This document shows, piece by piece, positions 8,812 to 16,854 of a stretch of 50,711 nt of DNA; within the stretch, counting starts at the first letter, position 1, and each line of letters begins with the position of its first letter. The stretch lies in NCBI GenBank assembly GCA_028284395.1, contig JANQRV010000618.1, forward strand, positions 1 to 50,711. Direction: 5' to 3'. Source of the stretch: Saprospiraceae bacterium. GTDB lineage: Bacteria; Bacteroidota; Bacteroidia; Chitinophagales; Saprospiraceae. The notes beneath the pieces are model-generated. The model was given only the letters and a program-made list of their open reading frames with translations. It did not search any database and was not told where the DNA came from. The position numbers were made by a program, and so were the translations under genes.

Positions 8812-10256
8812 AGATCATTCTTTTTTGAAATTGGATAATTGGAAGTGGAGCGTCCCAACCGATAACTCAAACCAATCCTAAGTTGTAGTCCCTGTAAACG
8901 GGGTCGATCATCATTGAAGGTCGAACTGTATATCGTAGTGAAATAGGTGGGGGCGAGTCGCAGCTCCACCAGGTCGGAAACCTGGTACGCTGCATTGACT
9001 CCAAAATAAGTGTCCAATGTTTGAAAGTTGCTTTTCTTTTGTGGCGCTGTCGACTCTATGGTGGAAGCCGTGAGGGAGGAAGGGACGACCGATAGATCTG
9101 GAAAACTAACATCTTTCAAAGCGTAGTGATTGAAATTAATTCCGGTGTGAAAGGCGTAATTGAATTTTCCTTCGGCTTTGAACCGATAATTAACTCCCAT
9201 GGGTATACGCCAATTGGTTACCTTTTGAATAAGAGTCCCCTGCAGGGTGAAATCGTCACCATCCCGGAGAAATGGTGGCCGGATGTCGACGTACTTAATT
9301 GCAATGCCTTCTGTGTTTCTCTGAATCGGACTTTGTGGAGGCACGCTATAGCGTTTGGTCAAGATGTCCTCTTCATCCAAAAAGCTGTTGATGTAAGAAA
9401 ACTCAAGCTGCTCGTTCACGACGCTCCTCATTTGATAGCGGCCGTAAAAGAAACCTATTTCAAAATCCATTCTGCGGTAGCCTTGTCCGCGAAAGAGAAT
9501 GCCAAAGTCGGTAAGTGGTTGCCCGTCGGTTAGGAATTGACTGTAGCGGACATCGCTGTTTTTTGATCGGGCGGCTAGCCACAAGTGTGGATTCACAATT
9601 AGCTCGGCCGACCATTTACCCAAGCCGGTCTTTGCCTCTTGTACTTCGATCGGAGAAATGAAGGGTAAGCCGGCAGTGTCTAGCTTGACTGAACAAAGCG
9701 GATCAAGGGTCAACAAGCGCAGGGGCTCGATCACTTGTTCCGTTGATTTTGTGCTCCTCAAATCGTCGGCAAAAAAATGGGAGCTTTGTCCGGCAAGATC
9801 TGAGTTTGAGGTGTTTTCCGTAGTCCTTTTGAAGGCCCCAGAAACAACTGAACTGGATTCACTCGATTTTGCGGACAAAAGCCCCGATTCAACAGTCGGA
9901 TTACTCTTTAGGCTCATTTGGTTGGCGGGGTTACCGCGGTCTTTTTTTGTTGGCGCGATCGGCAGTTCTGCTTCGGTATCGGGTTTTGCCCAAACCGCAC
10001 TCCGAGGTGAGTTTAATGGCAGGTGCTCGTTTGTCGGCGGTGCTGCCAGTTGTGGAAAAAAGGACAGCCAACCCGCCACACCAATCAGGAGGATCAAGAG
10101 GCCGCCGCTGCCGAATGGGCGCATGTTGATCCTTTTCTTCGGCGGGATCCGTTTTTCCAGTTTATCCCAAAGCGGTTGTGTCGGAATAGCTTCGTAATCC
10201 CGAAGTTGACTTTGGAAGAGCCCTTCCAGGTTTTCATATTCTGACGATTCATTCAT
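8808..10256 (-). CDS. Single-pass membrane protein, anti-sigma-like N-terminus with outer-membrane-type C-terminal domain
   Basis: A 482-aa protein. The first 45 residues are predicted cytoplasmic and carry the LWDKLEKRIPPKKR motif, typical of Bacteroidota proteins encoded just after ECF sigma factors. One transmembrane helix follows (about 51-72), then a low-complexity Ser/Thr/Pro-rich linker to about residue 190. The C-terminal 280 residues have alternating aromatic beta-strands (FEIGFFYGRYQMRS, YAFHTGINFNHYALKD, AYQVSDLVELRLAPTYFTTIY, LQLRIGLSYRLG) like an outer-membrane-protein beta domain. It may link an envelope signal to the sigma factor; the anti-sigma role is inferred from position and topology. 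It overlaps both neighbours by 4 bp. Confidence 0.7.
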   Translation of the reverse strand: MNESSEYENLEGLFQSQLRDYEAIPTQPLWDKLEKRIPPKKRINMRPFGSGGLLILLIGVAGWLSFFPQLAAPPTNEHLPLNSPRSAVWAKPDTEAELPIAPTKKDRGNPANQMSLKSNPTVESGLLSAKSSESSSVVSGAFKRTTENTSNSDLAGQSSHFFADDLRSTKSTEQVIEPLRLLTLDPLCSVKLDTAGLPFISPIEVQEAKTGLGKWSAELIVNPHLWLAARSKNSDVRYSQFLTDGQPLTDFGILFRGQGYRRMDFEIGFFYGRYQMRSVVNEQLEFSYINSFLDEEDILTKRYSVPPQSPIQRNTEGIAIKYVDIRPPFLRDGDDFTLQGTLIQKVTNWRIPMGVNYRFKAEGKFNYAFHTGINFNHYALKDVSFPDLSVVPSSLTASTIESTAPQKKSNFQTLDTYFGVNAAYQVSDLVELRLAPTYFTTIYSSTFNDDRPRLQGLQLRIGLSYRLGRSTSNYPISKKNDL

Positions 10257-10843
10257 TTTTCTTCGAGTACGATTTTTTCAAATAGATTGCGCAGCATTTT
10301 CTTGGCTTTGAAGTATTGTGACCGGGACGTTCCGGTAGAAATTTGCAGTATTTGACTGATTTCTTCGTGGCTGTATCCCTCAATGGCATAGAGATTGAAA
10401 ACCGATCGATAACCTGCTGGTAACTGTTGGATCATATGGATCAGCGTTTCCCGATCGGGCAATTGGTCCGGGCTGACTTCCGGGTACGCCCACGTCCTGG
10501 TATGTTGCTGATCCAGTACTTCGTAATCCCATTTGTTGTCCCGAATGTACTTTAGTGCAGCATTGACCATGACTTTGTGCAACCAAGCCGGGAAGGAACC
10601 AAAGGGCTTAAACTGGTACAAGTCTTTGAAGATCTTGATGAAGCCCTCCTGCAAGATGTCTTCTGCCTCCTGGTTGTTTTGGGCATAGCGTCGACAAAGC
10701 CCCAGTAGCTTGTTCCGGTATTTAAAGTACAACGCCTTTTGAGCCTCTCTTTTACCAGCTTTACATCCTTCAATCAATTTTAAGTCATCTGTGTCCAAGG
10801 TTCGATGGTTCTCGTCATAGAGTTCTATAAGAGGTAAGTCCAA
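10253..10843 (-). CDS. RNA polymerase ECF sigma factor
   Basis: A 196-aa sigma-70 family protein. Region 2 (about 38-105) contains LYFKYRNKLLGLCRRYAQN, then EAEDILQEGFIKIFKDL, the -10 binding and core-binding part. Region 4 (about 141-187) contains LPAGYRSVFNLYAIEGYSHEEISQILQI with the recognition helix GTSRSQYFKAKKML. It is first in a minus-strand operon whose next two start codons overlap the preceding stops by 4 bp; the next product is the likely membrane anti-sigma. ECF factors of this layout often act on their own operon, but I see no clear promoter in the 139 bp upstream. That spacer contains a perfect 16-bp inverted repeat. Confidence 0.92.
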   Translation of the reverse strand: MDLPLIELYDENHRTLDTDDLKLIEGCKAGKREAQKALYFKYRNKLLGLCRRYAQNNQEAEDILQEGFIKIFKDLYQFKPFGSFPAWLHKVMVNAALKYIRDNKWDYEVLDQQHTRTWAYPEVSPDQLPDRETLIHMIQQLPAGYRSVFNLYAIEGYSHEEISQILQISTGTSRSQYFKAKKMLRNLFEKIVLEEK

Positions 10844-10906
10844 GAAAATACGGAGTGTTGCCTGGAAAGCAAAAAAAAGAACTGTAGAACTGGCAAGTCT
10901 AGAACT

Positions 10907-10939
10907 AGAACTGGCAAATCTCGGAGATTTGCCAGTTCT
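10907..10939. repeat. Perfect 16-bp inverted repeat
   Basis: The arms agaactggcaaatctc (10907-10922) and gagatttgccagttct (10924-10939) are exact complements, separated by one base. A partial direct copy of the left arm (agaactggcaagtct) lies at 10886-10900. It sits between the sigma operon start (10843) and the stop of the upstream gene (10983). A terminator for the upstream gene is possible, but no long T run follows on either strand; an operator is the alternative. Confidence 0.6.
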
Positions 10940-10982
10940 GTAAAGCGGAAAACATCAAATCAAAAACGGAGAGGAAAGCCCT

Positions 10983-11636
10983 TTATTTAACCCCCGGTAA
11001 TTCCTCCTGAGGGTCGTAAACAGCATTTAAGCGATGGGCATTTTCTTCAATGGTGAGCCTGAATCCCATTTCTGCTCTTCTTTTATTGACATCTGCCGCA
11101 TCTTGCACTGGCCAGATGAAATATTCCTTTTCGCCGTTGTAGGATGTTCGGGCCCGAGCCTGGGAACCATAGAGCTGTTTTTGTTTTTTACGAACTAAGA
11201 TCCGGTCTTCCAGAATAGCTGCATTTCTCTTGGTGGCATCTCCACTCTCGGCCATGCTTTTCAGTTCCGGGAAATATTTTTCCATGGTAGCTAGGTCGGC
11301 GCGTTGCACGATGAGGAAAAGGGCGTCGGCGGCTTTGATGCCGACTTTATTTTTAGAGAGCCAGCCGTATTCCTCCAGGATTTTTTTCACTTCAACTAAG
11401 TGGGCGGCATCTGCTTTTTTGATGGCTTCTTCCAACTCTGGATTGGGTTCACTGGTCCGGGCACGTTGGTCCCGATAAGCGCGATCGACTTCGTAAATTT
11501 CTTCTAATACCGTTCTCAAAGAGTCGTAATTGACGCCGTCCGCAGAGATAACATTGCTGGTGACCGTCGCCGATTGTTGCGAACAGCTAAACACAAAAAC
11601 AAGACTCACAAAACCAAGTAAATACTTCATTATCAA
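10983..11636 (-). CDS. DUF6624-type lipoprotein
   Basis: A 217-aa protein. The N-terminus MIMKYLLGFVSLVFVFSCSQQ has a lipobox (VFSC, Cys18), so it is probably a lipoprotein. The body has LEEIYEVDRAYRDQR, VEVKKILEEYGWLSKNKVGIKAADALFLIVQRAD and EDRILVRKKQKQLYGSQ, the conserved order of the DUF6624 family (E-I-D ... GW ... QHA ... DR ... YGxQ), of unknown function. It is probably monocistronic, with 155 bp to the gene upstream. Either Met1 or Met3 can start. The reading frame overlapping its upstream region (11587-11787) has no coding features and is rejected. Confidence 0.75.
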   Translation of the reverse strand: MIMKYLLGFVSLVFVFSCSQQSATVTSNVISADGVNYDSLRTVLEEIYEVDRAYRDQRARTSEPNPELEEAIKKADAAHLVEVKKILEEYGWLSKNKVGIKAADALFLIVQRADLATMEKYFPELKSMAESGDATKRNAAILEDRILVRKKQKQLYGSQARARTSYNGEKEYFIWPVQDAADVNKRRAEMGFRLTIEENAHRLNAVYDPQEELPGVK

Positions 11637-11736
11637 TATAATTAATCAATTTTAGTGAACTAAGTGCCAAACCGTAATTTCCCATAGATAATTGTGGTTT
11701 GGCGTTTAGGTAGTCAAATTTAAATGAAACAATAAC

Positions 11737-11757
11737 CGGACCCAATTGTCGGGTCCG
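11737..11757 (-). terminator. Possible terminator hairpin after the double-propeller gene
   Basis: The stem cggaccc (11737-11743) / gggtccg (11751-11757) has a 7-nt loop and lies 35-55 bp beyond the stop of the minus-strand gene ending at 11792. The following minus-strand sequence is T-rich (ttattgtttcattt) but not a strict T run. A second weaker hairpin (gccaaacc/ggtttggc) is at 11666-11703. Confidence 0.4.
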
Positions 11758-11791
11758 ACAATATTTAACGGAAACGGCCTTAAACAATTGT

Positions 11792-13663
11792 TCAGAATCC
11801 TAAAAAAGGAGTCGAGTCGTTTCCATCCAATAATAGGGGAACCATGCCATCCGGTTCGATGCCGGTAGAAAATTCGCCCAGTATTTGCCTGCTCACCGGG
11901 TCGAATTGGCGGACCAGGTTTTTGCGGGGAAGGGTGACGAAGACTTGTCCGTATGCTGCAATAATACTTAGAGGAGTCGTTTCCAGAGAAATGTGGGTTT
12001 TGAAGGCCCGCGATTGCCGGTCGAATATGGAGATGTTTTTACTGGCTACGTTGGCGATCCAGACTTCGTCATTGATGAAGGTAAGTTTAATGGGAAATTT
12101 GCCCTGCGTATCCAGGTAGTGATCTATCACCAAGGTTTGGAGGTTAATGAGGACTGCCTGTTGAGCGCCATTGCACAAAACCCATAAGTGGCGACCATCC
12201 GGCGATACTTCCATGCCCTCCGGGTTCTTTGGGGTGGCAATGTGCCAAATTTCTTCATTGAGTCTGTTTATAGCGGTTACCGTATTGGACTCGATGTTGG
12301 CCACAAAGAGGTAGTCATAATTGGCAGTGCTGCGAATGATGTGGCTACCGGGCATAGTAGAGTAGATTTTCTGAACCTCCCCGGTGGTCCCGTCGATTTC
12401 TTTGACTACTCCGTCCTTTTCGGCGGTTACCCAGAACAGGCTTCCATCCCGGTTGGTCAGAATGCCATGATGGGAAACCGAACCGGGAATGGAGAAAGTC
12501 TGCGTTGAATGGTCTGAAAGATCGATCTTCGTTACGGTATTTTGCGGTTCATCCATCCATCTCAGCTCTTTGGACGAAATCGCCCGTTGATGCGGTTTGG
12601 GGTAGGAGCCGTAATTGGCTACGAAAGCACGGCGGTTATCGGAGGAAAGAGCAATTTCGTGAGGACCGATGCCGACTGGAATTTCTTTCAGGATGTTGCC
12701 GCGCTTGGAATCGACCAAGGCCACATTGTGCCCGGATCGGTTGACGACCAAAAGTCCTTGTTGGGGCCAGATGGCTCTTTCTTTATACCTATTGTGGATC
12801 GCTTGGAAATCCACTTGGTAGATGTTGGTCACCCCACTTTTGAGACTGTCGCTGCTGGAATAGATCAGGGTTTGACCGGCATCGATCAAGAGTGGATAAA
12901 GATCACTACCCGTTGTATTCAGTTCTGCCAGATTCTGTGGGACCGACCAGGCACTGGAATCGCGGTAACTGATGTAGAGGTCTCCGTAGGAGGACTGATT
13001 TTTTGGTCTACCCGAAGCTTCAAAAAGCAAGGTGTTTCCGTCGCGATCGAGGCTGAGGTTCCATTCTCCCTGCGCTGAGTTAAGGGAGCTCCCCAGGTTG
13101 ATTGGAGTTGTGAACTCTCCATCTTGTTGATGCGCAACATAGAGATCCCCCTGACCAAATCCGCCGGGCCGATCGGAGGCGAAATACAAATCACCGCTGG
13201 CTGTAGTAAAGGGACTGTATTCCTGATGATTAGAATTGATGGGGTCGTCCAATCGGTAGGGTTCGCTCCACCTACCGTCTTCGCCCTTGGTTACTTTCCA
13301 AATATCTGCCGACTGGACGGAATCTGTGGCGGGTCGACTGGAGATGAAGTAAAGGGAATGGCCATCTTCGGTCAGATGAGGGTCACTGTCGTCGTATTGT
13401 CCCGAAAAACTGGCTACAACCGGGTCTGACCATTTGCCCTTTTCCAATTTCGAATAATAGATCGTGCTTGCCAGTGAACCGGTACCCCATTTTCCTTCTG
13501 CCCGGACAAAATAAAACTCTGAACCGTCGGGAGAAAAAGTACCTCCGTATTCAACATCAGCAGTTGAAATGACAGACGGTTGAAATAGTTGGGGACCGGT
13601 AGTAGCATCCTTCTTGCAGCCAATTAAAAATGCCATCATTAGGAAATAGAAATGTAACCTCAT
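11792..13663 (-). CDS. Lipoprotein with two fused beta-propellers (PD40/TolB-like and YVTN-like)
   Basis: A 623-aa lipoprotein: MRLHFYFLMMAFLIGC has a lipobox (LIGC, Cys16). Residues about 25-300 are PD40/WD40-like repeats of the TolB type (GGTFSPDGSEFYFVR, DPHLTEDGHSLYFISSRP, YSPFTTASGDLYFASDRPGG). Residues about 305-610 are a second propeller of YVTN/SMP-30 type (HNVALVDSKRGNILKEIPVG, GPHEIALSSDNRRAFVANYG, YDYLFVANIESNTVTAINR, EGMEVSPDGRHLWVLCN). Such domains act as binding scaffolds; no active-site motif is seen. The fusion in one chain is unusual but there is no frameshift at the junction. It lies 57 bp downstream of the DUF4395 gene on the same strand and may be cotranscribed with it. 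Confidence 0.8.
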   Translation of the reverse strand: MRLHFYFLMMAFLIGCKKDATTGPQLFQPSVISTADVEYGGTFSPDGSEFYFVRAEGKWGTGSLASTIYYSKLEKGKWSDPVVASFSGQYDDSDPHLTEDGHSLYFISSRPATDSVQSADIWKVTKGEDGRWSEPYRLDDPINSNHQEYSPFTTASGDLYFASDRPGGFGQGDLYVAHQQDGEFTTPINLGSSLNSAQGEWNLSLDRDGNTLLFEASGRPKNQSSYGDLYISYRDSSAWSVPQNLAELNTTGSDLYPLLIDAGQTLIYSSSDSLKSGVTNIYQVDFQAIHNRYKERAIWPQQGLLVVNRSGHNVALVDSKRGNILKEIPVGIGPHEIALSSDNRRAFVANYGSYPKPHQRAISSKELRWMDEPQNTVTKIDLSDHSTQTFSIPGSVSHHGILTNRDGSLFWVTAEKDGVVKEIDGTTGEVQKIYSTMPGSHIIRSTANYDYLFVANIESNTVTAINRLNEEIWHIATPKNPEGMEVSPDGRHLWVLCNGAQQAVLINLQTLVIDHYLDTQGKFPIKLTFINDEVWIANVASKNISIFDRQSRAFKTHISLETTPLSIIAAYGQVFVTLPRKNLVRQFDPVSRQILGEFSTGIEPDGMVPLLLDGNDSTPFLGF

Positions 13664-13720
13664 TTTTTACCTATTTCCCATAAGAGACAATCTTTTGGAT
13701 GCCGGGATGCTTTGGCACCC

Positions 13721-14221
13721 TTAACGGCTGCCTTGATCTTCCTTACTTCTGAATATGGCATTGTAGATCAACGAGGGAATGCATAAATCGATGGTGCTAG
13801 GTAGGATGGCAACAGCTGCCAACATACCGGCCAGTACCAATGCTGTGGTAATATTCTCGGTTGTGAAGCTGTAGACGATCGCTGCCAACCAAAGGGTAGC
13901 AATCGTGCACGCAAATTTGAGTTGTTTGCTCCTCGGAGGTACCATCGGCTTGTGCATTGGCTTACTGAGCAAATGGTTGTATACGTAATCGAAGGGGTGA
14001 TTGGGCAAGACCACGCCCAGGAATGCCAAGATCAGCATTGCTGCGAAAATGGGGAGACTTTTGGTTAACATGGCCACCACAATGATGGCCACGCAAAGTC
14101 GATAGGGAAAGCGAATGCCGAAGGCCATGTCGGTTAAGTCATGATCGGTTTCGCAGACGTACCCCTGGGCACGCAGACGTTGGAGTCTAATTGGCGATAA
14201 AATCTTGGATGTCGTTTTCAT
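13721..14221 (-). CDS. DUF4395-type integral membrane protein
   Basis: A 166-aa protein with four predicted membrane helices: two at about 41-73 (RLCVAIIVVAML; FAAMLILAFLGVVLP) and two at about 105-150. Between them is a conserved-looking HPFDYVYNHLLSKP, then PPRSKQLKFACTIATLW, and late TIDLCIPSLIYNAIF. This order (HPFD-Y ... P-R ... CA-A ... C-PS--Y) fits DUF4395, whose function is not established. A -7 box (TACCTTTG) lies 45-52 bp upstream of the start, and the array of 21-bp-spaced repeats begins just beyond, overlapping the expected -33 position. This suggests activator-dependent expression, probably by the AraC domain of the divergent hybrid regulator. Confidence 0.7.
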   Translation of the reverse strand: MKTTSKILSPIRLQRLRAQGYVCETDHDLTDMAFGIRFPYRLCVAIIVVAMLTKSLPIFAAMLILAFLGVVLPNHPFDYVYNHLLSKPMHKPMVPPRSKQLKFACTIATLWLAAIVYSFTTENITTALVLAGMLAAVAILPSTIDLCIPSLIYNAIFRSKEDQGSR

Positions 14222-14265
14222 AATAGTCTTTTTTGGGTTTTAAATTTTGGTTTCAAATCACGATG

Positions 14266-14273
14266 CAAAGGTA
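14266..14273 (-). promoter_or_regulatory. Bacteroidota -7 promoter box (TACCTTTG) for the DUF4395 gene
   Basis: On the minus strand this reads TACCTTTG, a full match to TAnnTTTG. It is 45-52 bp upstream of the start at 14221, leaving a leader of about 35-40 nt. No TTG is found at the usual -33 distance; the first repeat of the direct array (14295) occupies that place instead. Confidence 0.55.
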
Positions 14274-14294
14274 TGAGGAAGGTTCATCGGAAGT

Positions 14295-14372
14295 ATTAGA
14301 CATCGTCTCGAATGCATTAAACATTGTTGCGGGGGGATTAAGGATTGTTGCATTTCCATTAAATATTGTTGC
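14295..14372. promoter_or_regulatory. Four direct repeats, 21-bp period, probable AraC-type operator
   Basis: The units attagacatcgtctc (14295), attaaacattgttgc (14316), attaaggattgttgc (14337) and attaaatattgttgc (14358) start exactly 21 bp apart. The last three agree at 13 of 15 positions; the first is degenerate. Two helical turns of spacing places all units on the same DNA face. The AraC I1/I2 half-sites of E. coli have the same 21-bp register. The array lies between the divergent DUF4395 gene and a regulator that carries an AraC HTH. Confidence 0.7.
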
Positions 14373-14492
14373 GTAAACTTATGTGGATAATCGTATGTGT
14401 CTTTAAATCAGTCGTTTAGTTGTAAGTAAAGTAGATCCCTTTGGAGCAGCGGAATTTTATTATTTTGGAGGATAATGTAACCCATTTCAGAT

Positions 14493-16727
14493 GTGAATCA
14501 CCTCATTGAGAAGTTTGTTCGATTGGGCCACCATCCCAGCGATCCGATGGAGGAACGACTGAAAAAATCCAGTTTATTGGTCGTTTCCGGTCCCTTTGCC
14601 ATTGCCGGGTTGGTATGGGGAGTGCTTTATTTCTCCAATGGCTTGTTGCTTCCCGGGGCCATCCCCTTTTGCTATGGCATCCTATCCATTATTAACATCA
14701 TCAGTTTTGGATTTACGAAGCAGTACCGATTTTTTCGCAATAGCCAATTGGTCCTCATCTTGATCCTGCCGTTTGCGTTGCAAATCAGTTTGGGAGGATT
14801 TGTGCCCAGTAGCGCCGTGATGTATTGGGCCATCATCGCTCCGGCCGGTGCCATGTTTTTTGACAGCATCAAACGGTCGATCTACTGGTTTGCGGCCTAT
14901 CTGATGCTGGTGGTGGTTGCTTATTTTATCAATGACTTTATTCCCAATTACGTCCATTGGGATTTGTCGGCGAGCTTCATCAATGTGTTGTTTTTGATGA
15001 ATATTGTCGGGGTGTCCAGTATTGTCTTCGGTATTCTATATTATTTCGTTAGTACCATTACGGCCCTGAACAACGACATTGAGAAGAAAAATCAAACGCT
15101 GAAGGAGCAATCCGAGCAATTGAAGGAAATGGACCAGGTTAAATCCCGGTTTTTTGCCAACATCTCGCATGAGTTTCGGACGCCGCTCACCTTGATTATC
15201 GGCCTGGTCAAAAAGCAAATGAAGAACCGGCGTAAGGCGCCTGATTTCGAGGACAGTCAAACCATGATGAAGAATGCCAATCGCTTACTCCAGTTGATCA
15301 ATCAACTATTAGACCTCTCCAAGCTCGAATCCGGTGAACTCAAACTGCAGGCTTCTGAAGGCGACCTCGTTTTATTCGTCAAAAATGCCACCGCTCAATT
15401 CGAATCGATGGCGGCCGATCGAAACCTGGATCTTACCTTCAATGGCCACGGTATCGCACAGCCAATGAGCCTCCAACCAATCGAAATGTTTTTTGATCGC
15501 GGAAAGATGCAAAAAGTGTTGACCAACCTCCTTTCCAATGCGCTCAAATTCACGCCGGAGAACGAAAAGGTGGAAGTCGAAGTGGAAGTAGCTGGTTCGA
15601 ACCATGCCTCCATCAAGGTTGTCAATACCGGTACGGAGATTCCCCAAGACAAGTTGCCTCATCTTTTCGACCGCTTCTTCCAGGTGGACACAGCAAGTAA
15701 CCGGCAATACGAAGGTACCGGGATCGGATTGGCCTTGGTAAAGGAGTTGGTCGAATTGCATCACGGTGAAGTAAGTGTCACCAGTAAAATGCGCAAAACT
15801 ACTTTCACCGTCAAGCTGCCCCTGGCATCAGCTTACCTGCAAGAGGATGAAAAAATAGAATGGCTTGATTTACCACAAACGGAGATTTCTGCAACCGGAA
15901 TTACTTTGTCAGGCGCTTCCAATAATTTGCAAAATCAGGAAGCAACAACGCCCGAAACACCGGAACAACCACTGGAAGTGCTCATTGTCGAAGACAACGA
16001 CGATCTGCGCTCCTTCATCAAAGGAATCCTTTCGCCCAATTATAGGATCGTCGAAGCCATAGACGGCATAGATGGTTTCGAAAAAGCAGAATCCACCATC
16101 CCGGACCTCATCGTCAGCGACGTCATGATGCCTAAAATGGACGGCTACGACCTCTGCAAAAAACTCAAAACCGACCCGAAGACTAATCACATCCCCGTCA
16201 TCCTCCTCACCGCAAAAGCCGCTCGCGAAAACAAACTCGAAGGACTCGAACTGGGCGCGGATGACTACCTGGTCAAACCCTTCGACGAAGAAGAGTTGAA
16301 GATTCGCATCAACAACCTCATCGCCATCCGGCAGAAACTGCAACACAAATTTCAACACGACCTGAAGTTGAAGCCCCGGGCCATTCAAGTGCCATCGGTC
16401 CATCAGAAGTTCCTGGATTCCCTCAAGGAAGTGGTAGATAACAACCTGGACAACGAGCGCTTTGGCGTGGAAGATCTCGGCCGGGAAGCAGGCATGAGTC
16501 GATCACAATTGCACCGCAAACTCAAAGCGCTCACTGATCAATCCGCGACCACCTTTATCCGAAATTATCGCTTGCACCGGGCTGCTGAGCTACTGCGGCA
16601 GGAAGCCGGGAATGTTACGGAGATCGCTTTTCAAGTTGGGTTCAATAGTCAGACTTATTTTAGTTCTTGTTTTCAGGAGTTGTTTGGGTGCTCTCCTTCG
16701 GAGTGGCGGAAGCGCTCCTATGAATAA
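14493..16727 (+). CDS. Hybrid sensor kinase-REC-AraC regulator with six-helix membrane domain
   Basis: A 744-aa one-protein two-component system. The start is GTG at 14493, forced by an in-frame stop 12 bp upstream. Residues about 27-195 contain six membrane helices; there is no large periplasmic domain. A coiled-coil linker (NNDIEKKNQTLKEQSEQLKEMDQ) leads to HisKA with H226 (NISHEFRTPLTLI), then HATPase (KVLTNLLSNALKF; GTGIGLALVKELVELHHG). REC follows with D543 (DLIVSDVMMPKMDG) and KPF. The C-terminal AraC HTH (about 640-744) has GMSRSQLHRKLKALTDQSATTFIR and EIAFQVGFNSQTYFSSCFQELFG. It probably senses a membrane signal and binds the repeat array at 14295-14372, regulating itself and the divergent DUF4395 gene; this is inferred. 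Confidence 0.92.
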   Translation: MNHLIEKFVRLGHHPSDPMEERLKKSSLLVVSGPFAIAGLVWGVLYFSNGLLLPGAIPFCYGILSIINIISFGFTKQYRFFRNSQLVLILILPFALQISLGGFVPSSAVMYWAIIAPAGAMFFDSIKRSIYWFAAYLMLVVVAYFINDFIPNYVHWDLSASFINVLFLMNIVGVSSIVFGILYYFVSTITALNNDIEKKNQTLKEQSEQLKEMDQVKSRFFANISHEFRTPLTLIIGLVKKQMKNRRKAPDFEDSQTMMKNANRLLQLINQLLDLSKLESGELKLQASEGDLVLFVKNATAQFESMAADRNLDLTFNGHGIAQPMSLQPIEMFFDRGKMQKVLTNLLSNALKFTPENEKVEVEVEVAGSNHASIKVVNTGTEIPQDKLPHLFDRFFQVDTASNRQYEGTGIGLALVKELVELHHGEVSVTSKMRKTTFTVKLPLASAYLQEDEKIEWLDLPQTEISATGITLSGASNNLQNQEATTPETPEQPLEVLIVEDNDDLRSFIKGILSPNYRIVEAIDGIDGFEKAESTIPDLIVSDVMMPKMDGYDLCKKLKTDPKTNHIPVILLTAKAARENKLEGLELGADDYLVKPFDEEELKIRINNLIAIRQKLQHKFQHDLKLKPRAIQVPSVHQKFLDSLKEVVDNNLDNERFGVEDLGREAGMSRSQLHRKLKALTDQSATTFIRNYRLHRAAELLRQEAGNVTEIAFQVGFNSQTYFSSCFQELFGCSPSEWRKRSYE

Positions 16728-16819
16728 GGACCCCGCGCTGGCTTAGGGAATGTTACAAAGTTATTAAGAACAGGTTTCTTTATCCGATTCATCATCTAAA
16801 CAGAATAACACAAAATTTT

Positions 16820-16849
16820 CTTAAAAATAACATGGCAATTAGGTGCCAT
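16820..16849 (-). terminator. Probable terminator of the NACHT-LRR gene
   Basis: A six-bp stem atggca (16832-16837) / tgccat (16844-16849), followed on the minus strand by gttatttttaag. It begins 6 bp after the stop of the minus-strand gene at 16855. The stem is short, so confidence is moderate. Confidence 0.5.
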
Positions 16850-16854
16850 ATCAA

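Noticed and set aside
11587..11787. 66-codon minus-strand frame upstream of the DUF6624 lipoprotein
   Set aside because: Overlaps the true N-terminus of the neighbour in another frame and contains hairpins typical of non-coding spacer.
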